DNA of 64,000 nucleotides from Azospira restricta (GCF_016858125.1 NZ_CP064781.1:496001-560000); one strand, 5' to 3'; shown: positions 8,010 through 20,569, counted from the first letter of the stretch. Made by a program: numbers and translations. Notes: generated from the letters alone by a model not told the origin.

Positions 8010-8990
8010 TCAGTTCCCCGCAACGATGCTCATCACCGCCATGCGCACGGCGATGCCGAAGGTGACTTGCGGCAGGATCACCGCCTGCGCGCCGTCGGCC
8101 ACTTCCGAATCGATCTCGACGCCGCGGTTCATCGGCCCCGGATGCATCACGATCGCGTCCGGCTTGGCCAGCGCCAGCTTCGCCGGCGTCAGCCCGTAGC
8201 GGCTGAAGTACTCGCGTGCCGACGGCAGCAGCGCGCCGTTCATGCGCTCGTTCTGCAGCCGCAGCATGATCACCACGTCGCAGCCGCGCAGCCCCTCGGC
8301 CAGGTCGTGGAAGACGCGCACGCCGAGCTTGTCGAGGTGCGCCGGCAGCAGCGTCTGCGGGCCGATCGCGCGCAGCTCGCCGACGCCGAGCGTGGTCAGC
8401 GCGTGGATGTCGGAGCGGGCGACGCGCGAATGCAGGATGTCGCCGACGATCGCCACCGTCAGGTTGTGGAACTCCTTCTTGTAGTGGCGGATCGTGTACA
8501 TGTCGAGCAGCCCCTGCGTCGGGTGCGCGTGGCGGCCGTCGCCGGCGTTCACCACGTGGATGTCGTCGCGGCCGACGCGCGCCAGGTGCTCGGCGATCAG
8601 GTACGGCGCGCCCGAGGTGGCGTGGCGGACGACGAACATGTCGGCGTGCATCGCGCACAGGTTGTCGATGGTGTCGAGCAGGGTCTCGCCCTTGGCCGTC
8701 GACGAGCGGTTGATGTCGAGGTTGATGACGTCGGCCGACAGGCGCTTGGCGGCGATCTCGAAGGTCGTCCGCGTCCGCGTCGAGTTCTCGAAGAACAGGT
8801 TGAAGACGCTTTTCCCGCGCAACAGCGGCACCTTCTTCACGTCGCGCTCGGACACTTCCATGAACGACGCGGCGGTGTCGAGGATGTGCGTCAGCACCTC
8901 GCGCGGCAGGCCCTCGGTCGACAGCAGGTGGGTCAGTTCGCCGTTGGCGTTGAGCTGCGGGTTGTTGTGGCTCCGCCGCGCGTCACTCAT
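8010..8990 (-). CDS. pyrB: aspartate carbamoyltransferase catalytic subunit
   Basis: Joins carbamoyl phosphate and aspartate to form carbamoyl-aspartate, the committed step of pyrimidine synthesis. The 326-residue protein has the carbamoyl phosphate site [13 protein letters not shown] and the HPTQGLLD signature. An N-terminal extension of about 20 residues before the first conserved helix resembles that of Pseudomonas PyrB, where it takes part in nucleotide regulation. The start overlaps the pyrR stop by 8 bases, and pyrC' follows with a 1-base gap, consistent with a PyrB-PyrC' complex. No pyrI regulatory subunit is present. Confidence 0.96.
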   Translation of the reverse strand: MSDARRSHNNPQLNANGELTHLLSTEGLPREVLTHILDTAASFMEVSERDVKKVPLLRGKSVFNLFFENSTRTRTTFEIAAKRLSADVINLDINRSSTAKGETLLDTIDNLCAMHADMFVVRHATSGAPYLIAEHLARVGRDDIHVVNAGDGRHAHPTQGLLDMYTIRHYKKEFHNLTVAIVGDILHSRVARSDIHALTTLGVGELRAIGPQTLLPAHLDKLGVRVFHDLAEGLRGCDVVIMLRLQNERMNGALLPSAREYFSRYGLTPAKLALAKPDAIVMHPGPMNRGVEIDSEVADGAQAVILPQVTFGIAVRMAVMSIVAGN

Positions 8991-9486
8991 GGTCCAGCCT
9001 CCACGAAAGCCGTCCGGCGTCGTCGCGCGCGAGCACCAGCGTCTCGCCCGCCGCCAGCGTCACGTCCCAGGTGTTGTACTGCGCCGCGACCGGCAGCTCG
9101 CGGCCGCCGCGGTCGGCGAGCACCGCCAGCTCGACCTTCGCCGGCCGCCCGTAGTCGAAGATCTCGTTCAGCGCGGCGCGCGTCGTGCGCCCGGTATACA
9201 GCACGTCGTCGACGAGCACGATGTGCCGCCCCTCGACCTCGAACGGGATCGAACTCGGCTTGATCTGCGGGTGCAGGCCTTTCGCGGCGAAGTCGTCGCG
9301 GTAGAAGGAGACGTCGATGGTGCCCGGCTCGTCTGGCATGCCGAGCAGGGTGCGCAGGCGTTCGGCGATCCAGACGCCGCCGCTGTGGATGCCGATCAGG
9401 GCGGTGTCGGGGCCGACGTGCGGGCGCAGCTGCTCGGCGAGCGCGGCGCACTGCCGTTCGGCATCAGGAAGTGGTGGCATGGGCAT
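8983..9486 (-). CDS. pyrR: PyrR bifunctional regulator / uracil phosphoribosyltransferase
   Basis: A phosphoribosyltransferase-fold protein of 167 residues with the PRPP-binding loop [16 protein letters not shown] and the [14 protein letters not shown] segment. In Gram-positive bacteria PyrR is an RNA-binding attenuator; in pseudomonads and betaproteobacteria a regulatory role on pyr genes is reported but the mode differs. I see no obvious PyrR anti-antiterminator leader here. The gene is packed in the operon, overlapping ruvX by 23 bases and pyrB by 8. Confidence 0.88.
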   Translation of the reverse strand: MPMPPLPDAERQCAALAEQLRPHVGPDTALIGIHSGGVWIAERLRTLLGMPDEPGTIDVSFYRDDFAAKGLHPQIKPSSIPFEVEGRHIVLVDDVLYTGRTTRAALNEIFDYGRPAKVELAVLADRGGRELPVAAQYNTWDVTLAAGETLVLARDDAGRLSWRLDHE

Positions 9487-9910
9487 GGTGCTCGGTATCG
9501 AAATAAGTCTGCAGGATCAGTTGCGCGGCAACCGCGTCGAGGTGCGCCTTGGCACGCTTCGCGTCATGGCCGCTCTCGCGCAGCCGGGTCTCGGCCTCGA
9601 CCGAGGTCAGGCGCTCGTCGGCGAAGGCGACCGGCAGGCCGAAGCGGCCGTGCAGCTGGTTGGCGAAGCGCGTGCAGCGGGCGGCCAGCGCGTGCGGCGC
9701 GCCGTCGACGGTGCCGGGCAGGCCGACCACCAGCCGCGCCGGCTGCCACTCGGCGATCAGCGCGGCGATCGCGGCGAAGCGCTCGGCGTTGGCGTGGGCA
9801 TGGATCACGGTCAGCGGGTGCGCCTGGCGCAGCGTCGTTTCGCCGACGGCGACGCCGATGCGCTTCTCGCCGAAGTCGAAGGCCAGCACCGTGCCGGCCG
9901 GCTCAGGCAT
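9464..9910 (-). CDS. ruvX: RuvX/YqgF pre-16S rRNA nuclease
   Basis: An RNase H-like nuclease of 148 residues, involved in 5' maturation of 16S rRNA and once proposed as a Holliday junction resolvase. Acidic active-site motifs are visible: [13 protein letters not shown] near the N terminus, ADERLTS in the middle and [11 protein letters not shown] near the end. It overlaps yqgE by 8 bases and pyrR by 23, in the yqgE-ruvX-pyrR-pyrB-pyrC' order common in betaproteobacteria. Confidence 0.93.
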   Translation of the reverse strand: MPEPAGTVLAFDFGEKRIGVAVGETTLRQAHPLTVIHAHANAERFAAIAALIAEWQPARLVVGLPGTVDGAPHALAARCTRFANQLHGRFGLPVAFADERLTSVEAETRLRESGHDAKRAKAHLDAVAAQLILQTYFDTEHHAHATTS

Positions 9911-10472
9911 GCCCGGCGTCCTCGGCCAGGTTGGTGAAGCTGACGCCGAGCGCGCTCATCGCCGCCGGCAGGCGCGCCTCGAAAGGCATATCGAAAAGGA
10001 TTTCCGGCTTCGCCGGCACCGTCAGCCAGGCGTTCTGCGCCAGCTCTTCCTCGAGCTGGCCGGCCGACCAGCCGGAGTAGCCGAGGGTGACGATGATCTC
10101 GCGCGGGTCGCCCTCGTGGCCGACCGCCTGCAGCACGTCGCGCGAGCTGGTCAGCCCGACCTGCTGGTTGACCGCCAGCGTCGACTGCCAGCCGCCGATC
10201 GGGCGATGCAGCACGAAGCCGCGGTCGGTCTGCACCGGCCCGCCGAAATAGACCGGCATCCGGTCGAATCCCTGCGTCTCCAGCGGCACCTCGATCTTCT
10301 CGAAGAGCGCCGCCAGCGTCATGTCGATCGGGCGGTTGACGATGATGCCGAGCGCGCCCTGCTCGTTGTGTTCGCAGATGTAGACCAGGGTTCCGGAAAA
10401 ATACGGGTCCGCCATCGCCGGCATGGCGATGAGGAAGTGATCGGTCAGATTGACGGACTGCATGCCCGGCAT
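9903..10472 (-). CDS. yqgE: YqgE/AlgH family protein
   Basis: A cytoplasmic protein of the UPF0301 family with the hallmark [12 protein letters not shown] start, [18 protein letters not shown] and [15 protein letters not shown]. The biochemical function is not settled; AlgH was first tied to alginate regulation in Pseudomonas. Two in-frame ATGs three codons apart are possible; the upstream one (10472) has GGCGGGG six bases before it, while the downstream one (10463) gives the more usual [11 protein letters not shown] terminus. It is first in the pyr operon and divergent from the photolyase gene, 48 bases away. Confidence 0.9.
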   Translation of the reverse strand: MPGMQSVNLTDHFLIAMPAMADPYFSGTLVYICEHNEQGALGIIVNRPIDMTLAALFEKIEVPLETQGFDRMPVYFGGPVQTDRGFVLHRPIGGWQSTLAVNQQVGLTSSRDVLQAVGHEGDPREIIVTLGYSGWSAGQLEEELAQNAWLTVPAKPEILFDMPFEARLPAAMSALGVSFTNLAEDAGHA

Positions 10473-10520
10473 TTTAATCCCCGCCGGAACCCGAGACAAA
10501 CGCAACGGTCCGATCCGCTC

Positions 10521-11936
10521 ATGAGCCCTCCCGCCCTCGTCTGGTTCCGCCGCGACCTGCGCGACGTCGACCATGCGCCGCTGGCCGCCGCGCTCGCTGC
10601 CGGCGGCCCGGTGTACTGCGCCTTCGTCTTCGACGCGACGATCCTCGCCCCGCTGCCGCGCGACGACTGCCGCGTCGCCTTCATCCACGCCTCGCTGCAG
10701 GAACTCGATGCCGCCCTGCGCGCGCGCGGCGGCGGCCTGCTCGTGCGCCACGGCGATCCGCGGCACGAGATTCCGGCGCTGGCCGCTGCGCTCGGCGCCG
10801 GCGCGGTCTATGCCGGCCGCGACTACGAGCCGGCGGCGAAGGCGCGCGACGCCGCCGTCGCTGCGGCGCTCGCCGCCGACGGCCGGCGTCTCGAACTGCT
10901 GCGCGACCAGGCGGTGCTCGACGGCGATGCGGTGCTGACGCAGGCGGGAACGCCGTTCACGGTGTTCACGCGGTACCGCGACGCCTGGCTGAAGCGGCTG
11001 CGCGCGGACGATCTCGCGCCCCGCCCCAGCGCGCATGGCCGGCTGGCGGAACCCCCGCTGCCCGGCGGCGTGCCGCCGCTGGCGGCGATCGGATTCACCG
11101 CCGGCCGTGGCGGGCCGGGCGTCGCGCCCGGCATGTCCGGCGCGCAGGCGCTGTTCGACGAGTTCCGCGGCCGCCTCGCCCGCTACCGCGAGCAGCGCGA
11201 TTTCCCGGCGGCCAAGGGCGTCTCCTACCTCTCCGCGCACCTGCGCTTCGGCACCGTGTCGATCCGCGCGCTGGCGGCGCATGCCTGGCAGGAAGGCGGC
11301 GACGGCGCGATGGCGTGGCTGTCGGAGCTGATCTGGCGGGATTTCTACTTCATGATCCTCGACCGCTTTCCGCACGTCATCGCGGGCAGCTTCCGCCCGG
11401 CCTACGACCGCATCGCCTGGGACGACTGGCCGGAAGGGCTCGCCGCGTGGCAGGCGGGGCGCACCGGCTATCCGCTGGTGGACGCGGCGATGCGCCAGCT
11501 GGCGGCGACCGGGTACATGCACAACCGGCTGCGCATGGTCGCCGCCTCCTTTCTGTGCAAGGACCTCGGCATCGACTGGCGGCACGGCGAGGCCTGGTTC
11601 GCCGGCCGGCTGCTCGACTTCGACCTCGCCGCCAACAACGGCGGCTGGCAGTGGGCGGCCTCGTCCGGCTGCGACGCGCAGCCCTGGTTCCGCATCTTCA
11701 ACCCGGTGACGCAGTCGGAAAAATTCGATCCGCGGGGGGCGTTCATCCGCCGCTACGTGCCCGAGCTGGAGACGGTGCCGGACCAGTGGATCCACGCGCC
11801 GTGGCGCATGCCGGCGGAAGCGCAGCAGGCCTGCGGGGTGATCGTCGGTCGCGACTACCCGCCGCCGCTGGTCGATCACGCCGCGGCGCGGGAGCGCACG
11901 CTGGCGCGCTACGCGGTCGTGAAAAAGGCCGGCTGA
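10521..11936 (+). CDS. phrB: class I deoxyribodipyrimidine photolyase
   Basis: A blue-light enzyme that splits cyclobutane pyrimidine dimers, using FAD and an antenna chromophore. The 471-residue protein has the N-terminal alpha/beta domain ([13 protein letters not shown]) and the C-terminal FAD domain with [25 protein letters not shown] and [17 protein letters not shown], which carry the tryptophan path and FAD contacts. It is a single-gene unit between divergent yqgE and convergent chpA, 31 bases from the chpA stop. Confidence 0.95.
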   Translation: MSPPALVWFRRDLRDVDHAPLAAALAAGGPVYCAFVFDATILAPLPRDDCRVAFIHASLQELDAALRARGGGLLVRHGDPRHEIPALAAALGAGAVYAGRDYEPAAKARDAAVAAALAADGRRLELLRDQAVLDGDAVLTQAGTPFTVFTRYRDAWLKRLRADDLAPRPSAHGRLAEPPLPGGVPPLAAIGFTAGRGGPGVAPGMSGAQALFDEFRGRLARYREQRDFPAAKGVSYLSAHLRFGTVSIRALAAHAWQEGGDGAMAWLSELIWRDFYFMILDRFPHVIAGSFRPAYDRIAWDDWPEGLAAWQAGRTGYPLVDAAMRQLAATGYMHNRLRMVAASFLCKDLGIDWRHGEAWFAGRLLDFDLAANNGGWQWAASSGCDAQPWFRIFNPVTQSEKFDPRGAFIRRYVPELETVPDQWIHAPWRMPAEAQQACGVIVGRDYPPPLVDHAAARERTLARYAVVKKAG

Positions 11937-11967
11937 GCGCCGGCCCCTTCCGCAGCGCCGCCGGTGC

Positions 11968-14900
11968 TCAGTGCTGGCGCTTGGCCCGCGTGTAGTCGCC
12001 GACCAGCCGGAGCAGCTCGTCTTCCTGGTAGGGCTTGCCGAGGTAGTTGTTCACGCCGATCTCGAACGCGTAGTTGCGGTGCTTGTCGGCGGTGCGCGAG
12101 GTGATCATGATGATCGGCACGTCCTTCAGTTTCTCGTCGGCGCGCACGTTGCGCGTCAGGTCGAAGCCGTCCATGCGCGGCATCTCGATGTCGACCAGCA
12201 GCACGTCGGGGATGATGTCGAGCATCTGCTCCAGCGCATCGACGCCGTCCTTCGCCGTCAGCACCTGGTAGCCCTCGCGCGACAGCAGGCGGCCGGTGAT
12301 CTTGCGCACCGTCAGCGAGTCGTCGACGACCATCACCGTCGGCAGCGTCGCCGCCGTCGCCTTGTGCTCGTCCGGCGCCTGCAGCGCGGTCGGCGCGACC
12401 TCCGGCAAGTGCGCGGCGCGGGCGCGCGAAGCGAGCGCCACCGGGTTCAGGATCAGCACCACCTGGCCGTCGCCGAGCACCGTCGCCCCGTCGATGCCGA
12501 CGACGCGGGCGAGCTGCGGGCCGATGTTCTTGACGACGATTTCGCGGTTGCCGCGCAGTTCGTCGACCTGCACCGCGACGCGCTGCGCGCCGGAGCGCAG
12601 CAGCAGCACCCAGTACTGGCGCCGCGCCTCGGGCAGCGCGCCGGTGTCGCCGAGCAGGTGCGGCAGGAAGCGGTAGGGATACCGGTTGCCCAGCCACTCG
12701 GCTTCGCCGGCCTCGCGAATGCGGGCGAGGAAGGTTTCCTTGAGCTCCAGCACCTGCTCGATCATCGACGACGGGATCGCATAGAGGTGCGATCCGGCGC
12801 GGACCAGCAGCGCCTGCGTCACCGCCAGCGTCAGCGGGATGTAGAGGCGGAAGGTGCAGCCCTTGCCGGGCAGCGAATTGACTTCGATGCGGCCGCCGAG
12901 CGCCCCGATCTCGGTCTTCACGACGTCCATGCCGACGCCGCGGCCGGCGATCTGGCTGACCTCGGCGGCGGTGGAGAAGCCGGGCGTGAAGATCAGTTTG
13001 ATCAGGCGCCCCTCGTCGGCCTCCTCGTCGGCGGCGAGCAGCCCGGCCTCGATGCCGCGCGCGCGGATGCGCGCGAAGTCGAGGCCGGCGCCGTCGTCGG
13101 CCATGCTCAGGATGATTTCGTTGCCTTCCTGCGCCAGCGTCAGCGTCACTTCGCCGATCTCGGTCTTGCCCGCGGCGAGCCGCGCCTCGCGGCCTTCCAG
13201 GCCGTGCGCGACGGCGTTGCGCAAGAGGTGCTCGAGCGGCGCGCCGATCTTGTCCAGCACCGAGCGGTCGAGTTCGACCTGGCCGCCGCGGATTTCCAGG
13301 TTGGCGCGCTTGCCGAGCTCCTTCGCGGTCTGCCGCACGATGCGGTAGAGGCGGTCGGCCTGGCTGGCGAACGGCACCATGCGCACGCTCATCAGTTCCT
13401 GCTGCAGCTGGCGGTTCATGCGCGCCTGCGCGAGGATCGCCGCGTTGGCATCGTCGAGGTTCTTGAGCAGGTTCTGCTGCACCGTCGCGACGTCGTTCAC
13501 CGACTCGGCCATCATCCGCGTCAGTTCCTGGAAGCGGGTGAAGCGGTCGAATTCGAGCGGGTCGAAGCCGGCGTGCTTCTCGTCGGTCTGCGCGATGCGC
13601 GACTGCATCTGCGTTTCGGCCTGGATCTCGATGTCGCGCAGCTGGCGGCGCAGACGGATGACGTTTTCGGTGAGGTCGAGCAGCGAGCCCTTCAGGCTGA
13701 CCATCTCGCCCTCGATCCGCGCGCGGGCGATCGACAGTTCGCCGGCCTCGTTGACCAGCTGGTCGATCAGGTCGGCGCGCACGCGCAGCGTTGCCTTCTG
13801 CGCCGCCGCTTCCTCGCCGCCGGCCTCGACCGACGGCGCGGCGGCAACGCCGGCCGCCTCGACCACGGTCACCGGCAAGGCCGGGGCGGCTTCTTCGGCC
13901 AGGGCGACGGCGGACGCCAGCTCCGGCGAGGCGTCGGCAGCGGCGACGGGCGGCGCCTCCAGCGACTCGCCGCGCTGCAGGCGCTCGACGATCTGGACGA
14001 CGCTGTCGAAGGCCGACTCGACGTCGTCGATCAGCTCGGGCGGCGCGCTGCCGGCCTTGTCGGCCTGCTCGACGCGCGATTCGATGGCATGGGTGATTTC
14101 GCCGAGCGTCATCGCGCCGGCCATGCGGGCGCTGCCCTTCAGCGTGTGGAACAGGCGGTGCAGCGCACGCAGGGTTTCGTGGTCGCCGGGCGCGGCACGC
14201 CACTGGCGAAGCTGTTCGTTGATGCCGCCGATCAGCTCGAAGGCTTCCTCGAGGAAGATCGGCAGCAGCTGCTCGTCGAGCTCGTCCTTGACGCCGGCGA
14301 GCGGCGTGACGATGGCGCCGGGCACGGCGGCCGCCGCCGGCGCGGGTTCGGCCGGTGCCTCGGGCGTCGCCGGCGTCGGCGCCGGCGGTGCCGCGTCGAT
14401 CAACTCCTCGCCGAGCACCAACGCCGCGGGCGGCGGATAGAGCTGGTCGAGCGCGTCGATCAGCTGCGGATTGGCCTCCGGCAGCCGTTCGTCGGCGACA
14501 CCGACGACCATTTCCTCGAGCGCCGCGATCGTCTGCCGGACGACCTCGACGCCGGCGATGCTTTCCGGGTGGTCGGTCGTCTCGCGGCGCAGCAGCGCAT
14601 GCTCCAGCGTCGCACCGAGGCGGTTGATCACGGCCAGGCCGACCGTGCCGGAAATGCCGGCCAGCGTGTGCGCGGCGCGCGCCATCGGGTACGGCGTCGG
14701 CTGCGTCGGGTCGGCGGCGAACGAGGCAAACTCGCGGTTGAGCGTGGCGATGTGGCTGCGTGCCTCCTCGAGGAAGATGTCGAAGAGGGTGGCCGAAATG
14801 CCCAGGCTCGCGCCGCGCTCGGCCGGCGGTACCTCGGCCGGCGCGGGCAGCTCGACGCCCGGCTCGGCTTCGGCCGCCGGCATCGCCAGCTCGATCACTT

Positions 14901-17781
14901 CCGCCAGCGGCGCCTCGTCGGCCAGCTCGGGCAGCACGAATTCCTCGGCCGGCAAGGTCGGCACCGTCGCCACCGGTTCCGGCGGCAGCAGATCGATGAC
15001 GAGCGGCTCGTCGGCCGGCAGCGACGGTTCGCGGTCGGCGGCGTCGGCTTCCGGCTCAGGCGTCCGCTGCCCGAAATGGCCGACGACGACGGTCGCACTC
15101 GGCGGCTCGGCGGGAAGCTCCGCCGGCAGCTCCGGCAGCACGACCTCCTCGGGCACCGTGGCGGCCTCCACCGGCGCCTCGGCAAACGGAATGTCGCCGA
15201 GATCGATCGGCGCGATGTCGATGATTTCCAGCGGCTCGGCCGGCGGCGGCGCTGCTTCGGCGGCGCCGAAATTGCCGAGGACGACGGTCGTCGCCGCCTC
15301 GTCGTACGTCTCCTCGTCGCCGGTCGCCGCCGGCAACGCTTCTGCCGGCGGCTCCGATGCCGCGGGCACCGGGGTAGGCGGCACCTCGCCGCCGACGCGC
15401 AACGCGTCGGCGAGCGCGACCAGCGGCCCGGCGTCGGGCAGCGGCAGGCTGCGCTCCTCGAGGTGGGCGACCCAGGCCGTGAACACCCGCTGCCCCTCGC
15501 TGACCAGTTCGAACACCGGCTGCGTCACCTCGAGCTCCTGCCGCAACCAGAGGTTGAGCACCTGCTCGATGCCCCAGGCGACCTCGCCCAGCTCGCGCAG
15601 CCCGACCATGCGCCCGGACCCCTTCAGCGTGTGGAAGGAGCGGCGGATGTTGGTCAGCACTTCGACGTTGTGCGGCTGCTCTTGCAGCAGCGTGAGGTTG
15701 CCGGCGACCGCCTGCAGCACCTCCTTCGCTTCCTCGATGAAGATCGCCAGCAGTTCGGCGTCGAGGTCCTCTTCGTCGGCTTGTGCCAGCTGCAGCGTTT
15801 CCGCCGACGGCGTCGGCGCCGCGGCGGTCTGCGGCCGCAGGCCGGCCAGCGCCTCGTCGACCGCCGGCGCGCCGCCGGCGTCGAGCGCCGACAGCGCCGC
15901 CTTCGCCTGCTGGCCGAGTGCGCTGTCGGCAACCAGGTCGGCGTCCTGCTTCAGCGTCTCCAGGTTCTGCTTCAGCTCCTGGCGCAGGCCTTCGTCGGCC
16001 GGCTGCTCCTTCAGCGCAATCAGCAGCGCCTGCGTCTCGCGCTTGGCCTGCTCCAGTTCCTGCTCGACGCTGCCGGCGGCCGCTTCCTCCTCGGCCGCGG
16101 CTGGCGGCGGGGCGCTCATCGAGCGCGTGAACTCGGCGAAGTCGGTCGCTCCGTGCTGCATCGCGTCGATGAAGAAACCGAGCGCCGACAGGCGGTCGGC
16201 GACGCGTTCGAAGTCGCCTTCCTGCGGCACGTAGTCGGCCGCGGCAAAGCGGCGGATCTCGCCCTCGCATTCGTGCAGGGTGTCGACCGCGGCGTTCTGG
16301 CCCATGATCATCAGCGCGCCGACGATCTGGTGCAGCGGGCCGTCGAGCCCGGCCAGGTCGCCGCGCTTGTCGGCGTCGCGGAAGAAGCCGTCGAGCACCT
16401 GTTCGATCTGCGCCAGGTTGCTCTGGATTTCCTTGGCGACCTGGCCGATCAGCAGCTTTTCCTGCGCCTGGCGCGACATCTCGTCGAGCAGCGGCACCTC
16501 GGAGCCGGGGGCCGGCGGATTGTCGGCGAGGAAGCCGTGCAGGCGGGCGACCATCACGTCGACCTGGTGCGCGAAATCGGCGCCGAGGCGGGTGAAGTTC
16601 TCCTGCGCGTTCTGCGCCAGCAGGATCGCCGTCGCGATTTCCATCGCCAGCGCCTCGCTGTGCCGCGACGGCTTCTCCGCCAGCCAGTTGGCGGCGCTGG
16701 CGATGGCCTGCGCCAGCCGGCGGTAGTCGGTATGGCCGAGCTGCTCGACGGTCTGCTGCATGGTCGCGGCGTGGTCGCGGAAGACCGGCAGCGACTGCGC
16801 CGTGCCGGCGCAGAACTTGTTCCAGGCCTCCTCGGTCGCGGCGATCGACTCGCGCAGGCGGCGGCGCAGCGCTTCCTGCGGCGCCGCCACCGCGGCTGCC
16901 TGCGCCGGCAGCAGCGATTGCAGCTGGTAGGTGTCCTTGATCTGGCGGACGAGGCCGTCGGCGGACGCCTCGGCCTGCGCGACATAGTAGAGGGCGTCGC
17001 GCATCAGGCGCTCGGCGACGTTCTGCGAACCCTCGATCAGGCGGCGGATCTGCAGGTCGATGCGTGCGCACAGCTGCTTGATGTCGACGCCGGCCGGCAG
17101 GCGGTCCTCGGCGAGCGCGGTGAGCATGCCGGCGGCGACCCACCAGAAGGCGCGCGCCGCGGCCAGTTCCTGCGTCGCCTCGACCTGGCGCGTGGCGTCG
17201 AGCATCTCGGCGATGCCGCCGCGCTCGGCGGGATTGCGCAGCCAGGCGAGCAGGCCGCGCTGGAAGCGGGCGCGCTGCGCGCGCAGCAGCTGCTGCAGCT
17301 CGTCGCGCGGCAGCGCCGGCGCCGGCGCCCGCCGCGGCGGGCGCAGCGACAGGTCGGGGAAGAACAGGTCGGTCGCCGACACGCGCTTGTGGCCGCGCGC
17401 GGCGAGGATTTCGCCGTAGACCGGAAGCAGCCGCAGCGGCTGGTTCGGCTCGCCGTTGACCAGGTCGTCGAGGTAGTGGCGAACGGCATCGATCGCCCGC
17501 AGCACGAGCGCGACGCGCTCGCCGTCGGCAGCGACCTTCTGCTGCTCGAAATCGTCGAGCAGCCCTTCCTGGGCATCGACGCACTGCGTGACGCCGTCGA
17601 GGCCGACGATCGCCAGCGCGCCGCGCACCTGGTGCAGGTGCGTGCGGGCGAACTTGAGCTGCGTCGCGTCGCCGCCGGCAGTGAATTGCCGGAGCGCCTC
17701 GGCGGCGCGCTCCAGCGCCAGGTCGATTTCGCTCTTGACCCAGGTCAGCGGACCGACGTCGAATTCCGTCGCAGCGTTCAT
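11968..17781 (-). CDS. chpA: ChpA/PilL hybrid chemosensory histidine kinase with multiple HPt domains
   Basis: The CheA-like kinase of the Pil-Chp system that controls twitching and, in Pseudomonas, surface sensing through cAMP. In order, the 1937-residue protein has a FimL-like N-terminal phosphotransfer-type domain (HLHQVRG, about residue 49), a long helical region with a degenerate one (LHQIVGA), then canonical HPt sites HTLKGSGRM (about 717), HTLAGISG (about 1036) and HTLKGSARM (about 1211). A dimerisation segment, a kinase core with N box [12 protein letters not shown] (about 1522) and [10 protein letters not shown], a CheW domain and a C-terminal receiver ([12 protein letters not shown], about 1862) follow. 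Acidic Pro/Ala-rich linkers separate the HPt domains. It is last in pilGHIJ-chpA. Confidence 0.95.
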   Translation of the reverse strand: MNAATEFDVGPLTWVKSEIDLALERAAEALRQFTAGGDATQLKFARTHLHQVRGALAIVGLDGVTQCVDAQEGLLDDFEQQKVAADGERVALVLRAIDAVRHYLDDLVNGEPNQPLRLLPVYGEILAARGHKRVSATDLFFPDLSLRPPRRAPAPALPRDELQQLLRAQRARFQRGLLAWLRNPAERGGIAEMLDATRQVEATQELAAARAFWWVAAGMLTALAEDRLPAGVDIKQLCARIDLQIRRLIEGSQNVAERLMRDALYYVAQAEASADGLVRQIKDTYQLQSLLPAQAAAVAAPQEALRRRLRESIAATEEAWNKFCAGTAQSLPVFRDHAATMQQTVEQLGHTDYRRLAQAIASAANWLAEKPSRHSEALAMEIATAILLAQNAQENFTRLGADFAHQVDVMVARLHGFLADNPPAPGSEVPLLDEMSRQAQEKLLIGQVAKEIQSNLAQIEQVLDGFFRDADKRGDLAGLDGPLHQIVGALMIMGQNAAVDTLHECEGEIRRFAAADYVPQEGDFERVADRLSALGFFIDAMQHGATDFAEFTRSMSAPPPAAAEEEAAAGSVEQELEQAKRETQALLIALKEQPADEGLRQELKQNLETLKQDADLVADSALGQQAKAALSALDAGGAPAVDEALAGLRPQTAAAPTPSAETLQLAQADEEDLDAELLAIFIEEAKEVLQAVAGNLTLLQEQPHNVEVLTNIRRSFHTLKGSGRMVGLRELGEVAWGIEQVLNLWLRQELEVTQPVFELVSEGQRVFTAWVAHLEERSLPLPDAGPLVALADALRVGGEVPPTPVPAASEPPAEALPAATGDEETYDEAATTVVLGNFGAAEAAPPPAEPLEIIDIAPIDLGDIPFAEAPVEAATVPEEVVLPELPAELPAEPPSATVVVGHFGQRTPEPEADAADREPSLPADEPLVIDLLPPEPVATVPTLPAEEFVLPELADEAPLAEVIELAMPAAEAEPGVELPAPAEVPPAERGASLGISATLFDIFLEEARSHIATLNREFASFAADPTQPTPYPMARAAHTLAGISGTVGLAVINRLGATLEHALLRRETTDHPESIAGVEVVRQTIAALEEMVVGVADERLPEANPQLIDALDQLYPPPAALVLGEELIDAAPPAPTPATPEAPAEPAPAAAAVPGAIVTPLAGVKDELDEQLLPIFLEEAFELIGGINEQLRQWRAAPGDHETLRALHRLFHTLKGSARMAGAMTLGEITHAIESRVEQADKAGSAPPELIDDVESAFDSVVQIVERLQRGESLEAPPVAAADASPELASAVALAEEAAPALPVTVVEAAGVAAAPSVEAGGEEAAAQKATLRVRADLIDQLVNEAGELSIARARIEGEMVSLKGSLLDLTENVIRLRRQLRDIEIQAETQMQSRIAQTDEKHAGFDPLEFDRFTRFQELTRMMAESVNDVATVQQNLLKNLDDANAAILAQARMNRQLQQELMSVRMVPFASQADRLYRIVRQTAKELGKRANLEIRGGQVELDRSVLDKIGAPLEHLLRNAVAHGLEGREARLAAGKTEIGEVTLTLAQEGNEIILSMADDGAGLDFARIRARGIEAGLLAADEEADEGRLIKLIFTPGFSTAAEVSQIAGRGVGMDVVKTEIGALGGRIEVNSLPGKGCTFRLYIPLTLAVTQALLVRAGSHLYAIPSSMIEQVLELKETFLARIREAGEAEWLGNRYPYRFLPHLLGDTGALPEARRQYWVLLLRSGAQRVAVQVDELRGNREIVVKNIGPQLARVVGIDGATVLGDGQVVLILNPVALASRARAAHLPEVAPTALQAPDEHKATAATLPTVMVVDDSLTVRKITGRLLSREGYQVLTAKDGVDALEQMLDIIPDVLLVDIEMPRMDGFDLTRNVRADEKLKDVPIIMITSRTADKHRNYAFEIGVNNYLGKPYQEDELLRLVGDYTRAKRQH

Positions 17782-17825
17782 GCGGACTTCTTTCTCCTCT
17801 ACGGGCGTCGTGATGGCCCTGCGCT

Positions 17826-19991
17826 TCAGGCGACCTTGAAGCCGGCGACCGAACCCTTCAGTTCAGTCGCCAGACCGGCCAGTTCGCCGACCGCCTCGGC
17901 GGTGCGCTGCGTGCCGGCAGTGGCCTGTTCGGTGACGCGCAGGATTTCCTGCATCTTGCTGGCGACGCCGGTCGCCGACTGCGCCTGCTTCTGCGTGTCG
18001 GCGGAAATGTTCTCGATCAGGCCGGCGAGGCTCTTCGACACGTCGCCGATCTCGGCCAGCGCCTGGCCGGCGGCGTCGGACAGCTTGGCCCCTTCGACCA
18101 CGCCCTGCGTCGATTGCTCCATCGCGGAGACGGCGTCCTGCGTGTCGGTCTGAATCGTCTTCACGATCGCCGCGATCTGCTTGGTCGCTTCCGCCGAGCG
18201 TTCGGCGAGGCGCTGCACTTCCTCGGCAACCACCGTGAAGCCGCGGCCGGCGTCGCCGGCGGAGGCCGCCTGGATGGCGGCGTTCAGCGCCAGCACGTTG
18301 GTCTGCTCGGTAATGTCCGAGATCAGTTCGACGATTTCGCCGATCTCCTGCGAGGATTCGCCGAGGCGCTTGATCCGCTTCGACGTTTCCTGGATCTGCT
18401 CGCGGATTTCGTTCATGCCCTTGATCGAGTCCTGCACCGCCTGCGCGCCCTTCTCGGCGGCGGCCAGCGACTGGCGCGCGACCTGCGCCGACTGGTTGGC
18501 GTTGCTCGACACCTGGTTCATCGAGCGCGCCATGTCCAGCGCCGAGCGGCCGGCGTCCTGGATTTCCTCGGACTGCTTCTCGGCGGCGGCGAGCAGCTCG
18601 GCCGAGGTCTGCTGCGCGATCTCGGTCGCCTGCGTCACGCGGCCGGCGGCGTCGTTGATGCGGCCGACCAGCACGCGCAGTTCCTCGATCGTGTAGTTGA
18701 TCGAGTCGGCGATGGCACCGGTGATGTCCTCGGACACGGTCGCGGTGACGGTCAGGTCGCCGTCGGCGAGGTCGCCCAGTTCGTTCATCAGGCGCAGGAT
18801 CGCGTCCTGGTTGGTGCGGTTGACGCGTTCGGTCTCCTGCCGACTCTGCTCGGCCTCCGCCGCGCGGCGCGCCGAGTCGTCGAGGTAGACCTTGGCCATC
18901 AGGCCGAGGATCAGCAGCACGAGGCCGCCGAGGATGACCAGGAAGAGCACGTAGCCGGTGCGCTCGGCGAGTTCCCCCTGGTACGCGCCGGCCAGCTTGT
19001 CGGTCGCGGCGAGCAGGTTTTCCGAATCGCGGAAGATGTTGGCGCCGGCCTGCTTCGCCAGCACCAGCCGCTGCATCGAGCCGAGGATGCCGCCGACCGC
19101 GCCCTGGTAGTCCTTGAAGGTCGCTTCCAGTTCGCCGAGCTTCTGCCGCGTGTCGGCATCGCTGGTGGCACTGATGCGCAGCGTGTCGCTGCCCTTCGAC
19201 AGCGCCTGCAGCAGGTCGCGGAACGTGTTGGTGTCCTTGCCGAGGAGGAAGGCGACTTCCGGGTCGATCGCGTCGCCGACGAGCAGCGCCGAGGCGTTCT
19301 TCGCGACGCGCTGCGTCAGCATCACCAGCTGGTTCGCGGCGACCACCTCGCGCGTGCCGCCGCCGGCCTGCAGCTTCAGCGCCGCGACCTGTTCCGCCTG
19401 TTCCAGCAGCTGCGGGTTCTTGTTGTTGATCGTCGCCACGTCGTTGCCGAGCGCGATCAGGTTCTTCTCCATCTCCAGCAGCTGGCCGGCGTTCTTGTCG
19501 GTCTTGACCCACTCCTCGGTCAGCCCCTTCAGCGCCTCCTGCACCGCCTCCGGCGACGGCGGCACCTTGACTTCGTCGATCTCGCCGCCATTGGTCAGGC
19601 GCTCGATCAGCTGCGAGAAGCGCTCGCGCGAATCGCGCAGCTGCTTGAACGCGGTCGCATTGCCCTGCAGCGCCAGCGTCGAGGACTTCGCCAGCCGCTG
19701 CGACAGCATGCGCATTTCGCCGGAGGCGGCGATGTAGGCGGTACCGTACGAGGACTCGCGGTTGTCGTGGTAGATCAGCGCGATCAGCAGGATCATCGCC
19801 AGCACCAGCGCGCCGCCGAGGATCTGCAGCTGCCGGATGACCGGATACTGGCTGAGCATGCCCAGCGCCGCCCCCTTCTTCCCCTTCGCCGCCTTGCCGC
19901 CATCCATAACCGTGGGCGCGGCAATCGTCTGCTCCGCGGCACCGGGTTTCTGGCCCCCTCCGAAGCCGGGCAGGTTCAGCTTGAACGCCAT
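17826..19991 (-). CDS. pilJ: PilJ methyl-accepting chemoreceptor of the Pil-Chp system
   Basis: An inner-membrane receptor of 721 residues. A short cytoplasmic head is followed by a first membrane helix (about residues 50-72), a periplasmic domain with PilJ-type repeats, a second membrane helix (about 345-370), a HAMP region and a long coiled-coil signalling domain with the hairpin tip [20 protein letters not shown]. In Pseudomonas PilJ senses contact through pilin. It lies 44 bases before chpA and 62 after pilI. No methyltransferase (pilK) or methylesterase (chpB) gene is adjacent, unlike Pseudomonas. Confidence 0.95.
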   Translation of the reverse strand: MAFKLNLPGFGGGQKPGAAEQTIAAPTVMDGGKAAKGKKGAALGMLSQYPVIRQLQILGGALVLAMILLIALIYHDNRESSYGTAYIAASGEMRMLSQRLAKSSTLALQGNATAFKQLRDSRERFSQLIERLTNGGEIDEVKVPPSPEAVQEALKGLTEEWVKTDKNAGQLLEMEKNLIALGNDVATINNKNPQLLEQAEQVAALKLQAGGGTREVVAANQLVMLTQRVAKNASALLVGDAIDPEVAFLLGKDTNTFRDLLQALSKGSDTLRISATSDADTRQKLGELEATFKDYQGAVGGILGSMQRLVLAKQAGANIFRDSENLLAATDKLAGAYQGELAERTGYVLFLVILGGLVLLILGLMAKVYLDDSARRAAEAEQSRQETERVNRTNQDAILRLMNELGDLADGDLTVTATVSEDITGAIADSINYTIEELRVLVGRINDAAGRVTQATEIAQQTSAELLAAAEKQSEEIQDAGRSALDMARSMNQVSSNANQSAQVARQSLAAAEKGAQAVQDSIKGMNEIREQIQETSKRIKRLGESSQEIGEIVELISDITEQTNVLALNAAIQAASAGDAGRGFTVVAEEVQRLAERSAEATKQIAAIVKTIQTDTQDAVSAMEQSTQGVVEGAKLSDAAGQALAEIGDVSKSLAGLIENISADTQKQAQSATGVASKMQEILRVTEQATAGTQRTAEAVGELAGLATELKGSVAGFKVA

Positions 19992-20053
19992 GAATCGTCT
20001 CCTGTTATTTTCTCTGTGCGTATCGTCGGACCGGCCCTAACCCGAGCGCCGGC

Positions 20054-20569
20054 TCAGGCGCCGATCTCCATGAAATCGGGGTCGGCGAGCAGCGCGCGGA
20101 CGTTGAGCCGCCGCCATTCGCGGCCGTCGCCGTCGACCAGGCGCTCGCTCTCCCACGGGCGGGCGGCGTCCGCAGTCGATGCCGCCGGCGAGAACTGCTC
20201 GGGGTTCTTCAGCCCGAGCATGCGCGTCACCAGCAGCGCCGCGTTGCTGCCGTGGCGCGTGCCGATCAGCAGCAGGCGCGACGTCGCGTTGACCGGGGTC
20301 GGCTCGCCGCCGCGAAAGGCGGAAAAATCGGCAACCGAGTACAGGTTGCCGCGGATGTTGGCGATGCCGGCGAACCACGGTCGCGTCAGCGGCACCGGGG
20401 CCAGCGGCGGCAGCGGCACGATCTCGCCGGAGTCGGACAGGTTCAGCAGCCAGTAGTCGTTGCCGGCCTGGACGCCGAGCAGGGCGGCGGTGGCCTGGCC
20501 CTGCGCCGCGCTGGAGAGGCGGGCGGCCAGGTGCTCCTGGAACTCCCGGAGGCTGATCTTCTTCGCCAT
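20054..20569 (-). CDS. pilI: PilI CheW-like adaptor
   Basis: A 171-residue protein with a CheW fold, expected to link PilJ to ChpA. The conserved patch WFAGIANIRGNLYSVADFS is the usual core of the receptor- and kinase-binding surface. It starts 13 bases after the pilH stop. The C-terminal half is less conserved, as is normal for PilI. Confidence 0.9.
   Translation of the reverse strand: MAKKISLREFQEHLAARLSSAAQGQATAALLGVQAGNDYWLLNLSDSGEIVPLPPLAPVPLTRPWFAGIANIRGNLYSVADFSAFRGGEPTPVNATSRLLLIGTRHGSNAALLVTRMLGLKNPEQFSPAASTADAARPWESERLVDGDGREWRRLNVRALLADPDFMEIGA

Noticed and set aside
11971-18153. A 2060-codon open frame on the plus strand
   Set aside because: It lies antisense to chpA and has Arg/Gln/Leu/Val-rich low-complexity composition. 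Long antisense frames are expected in DNA with this GC content and codon bias.
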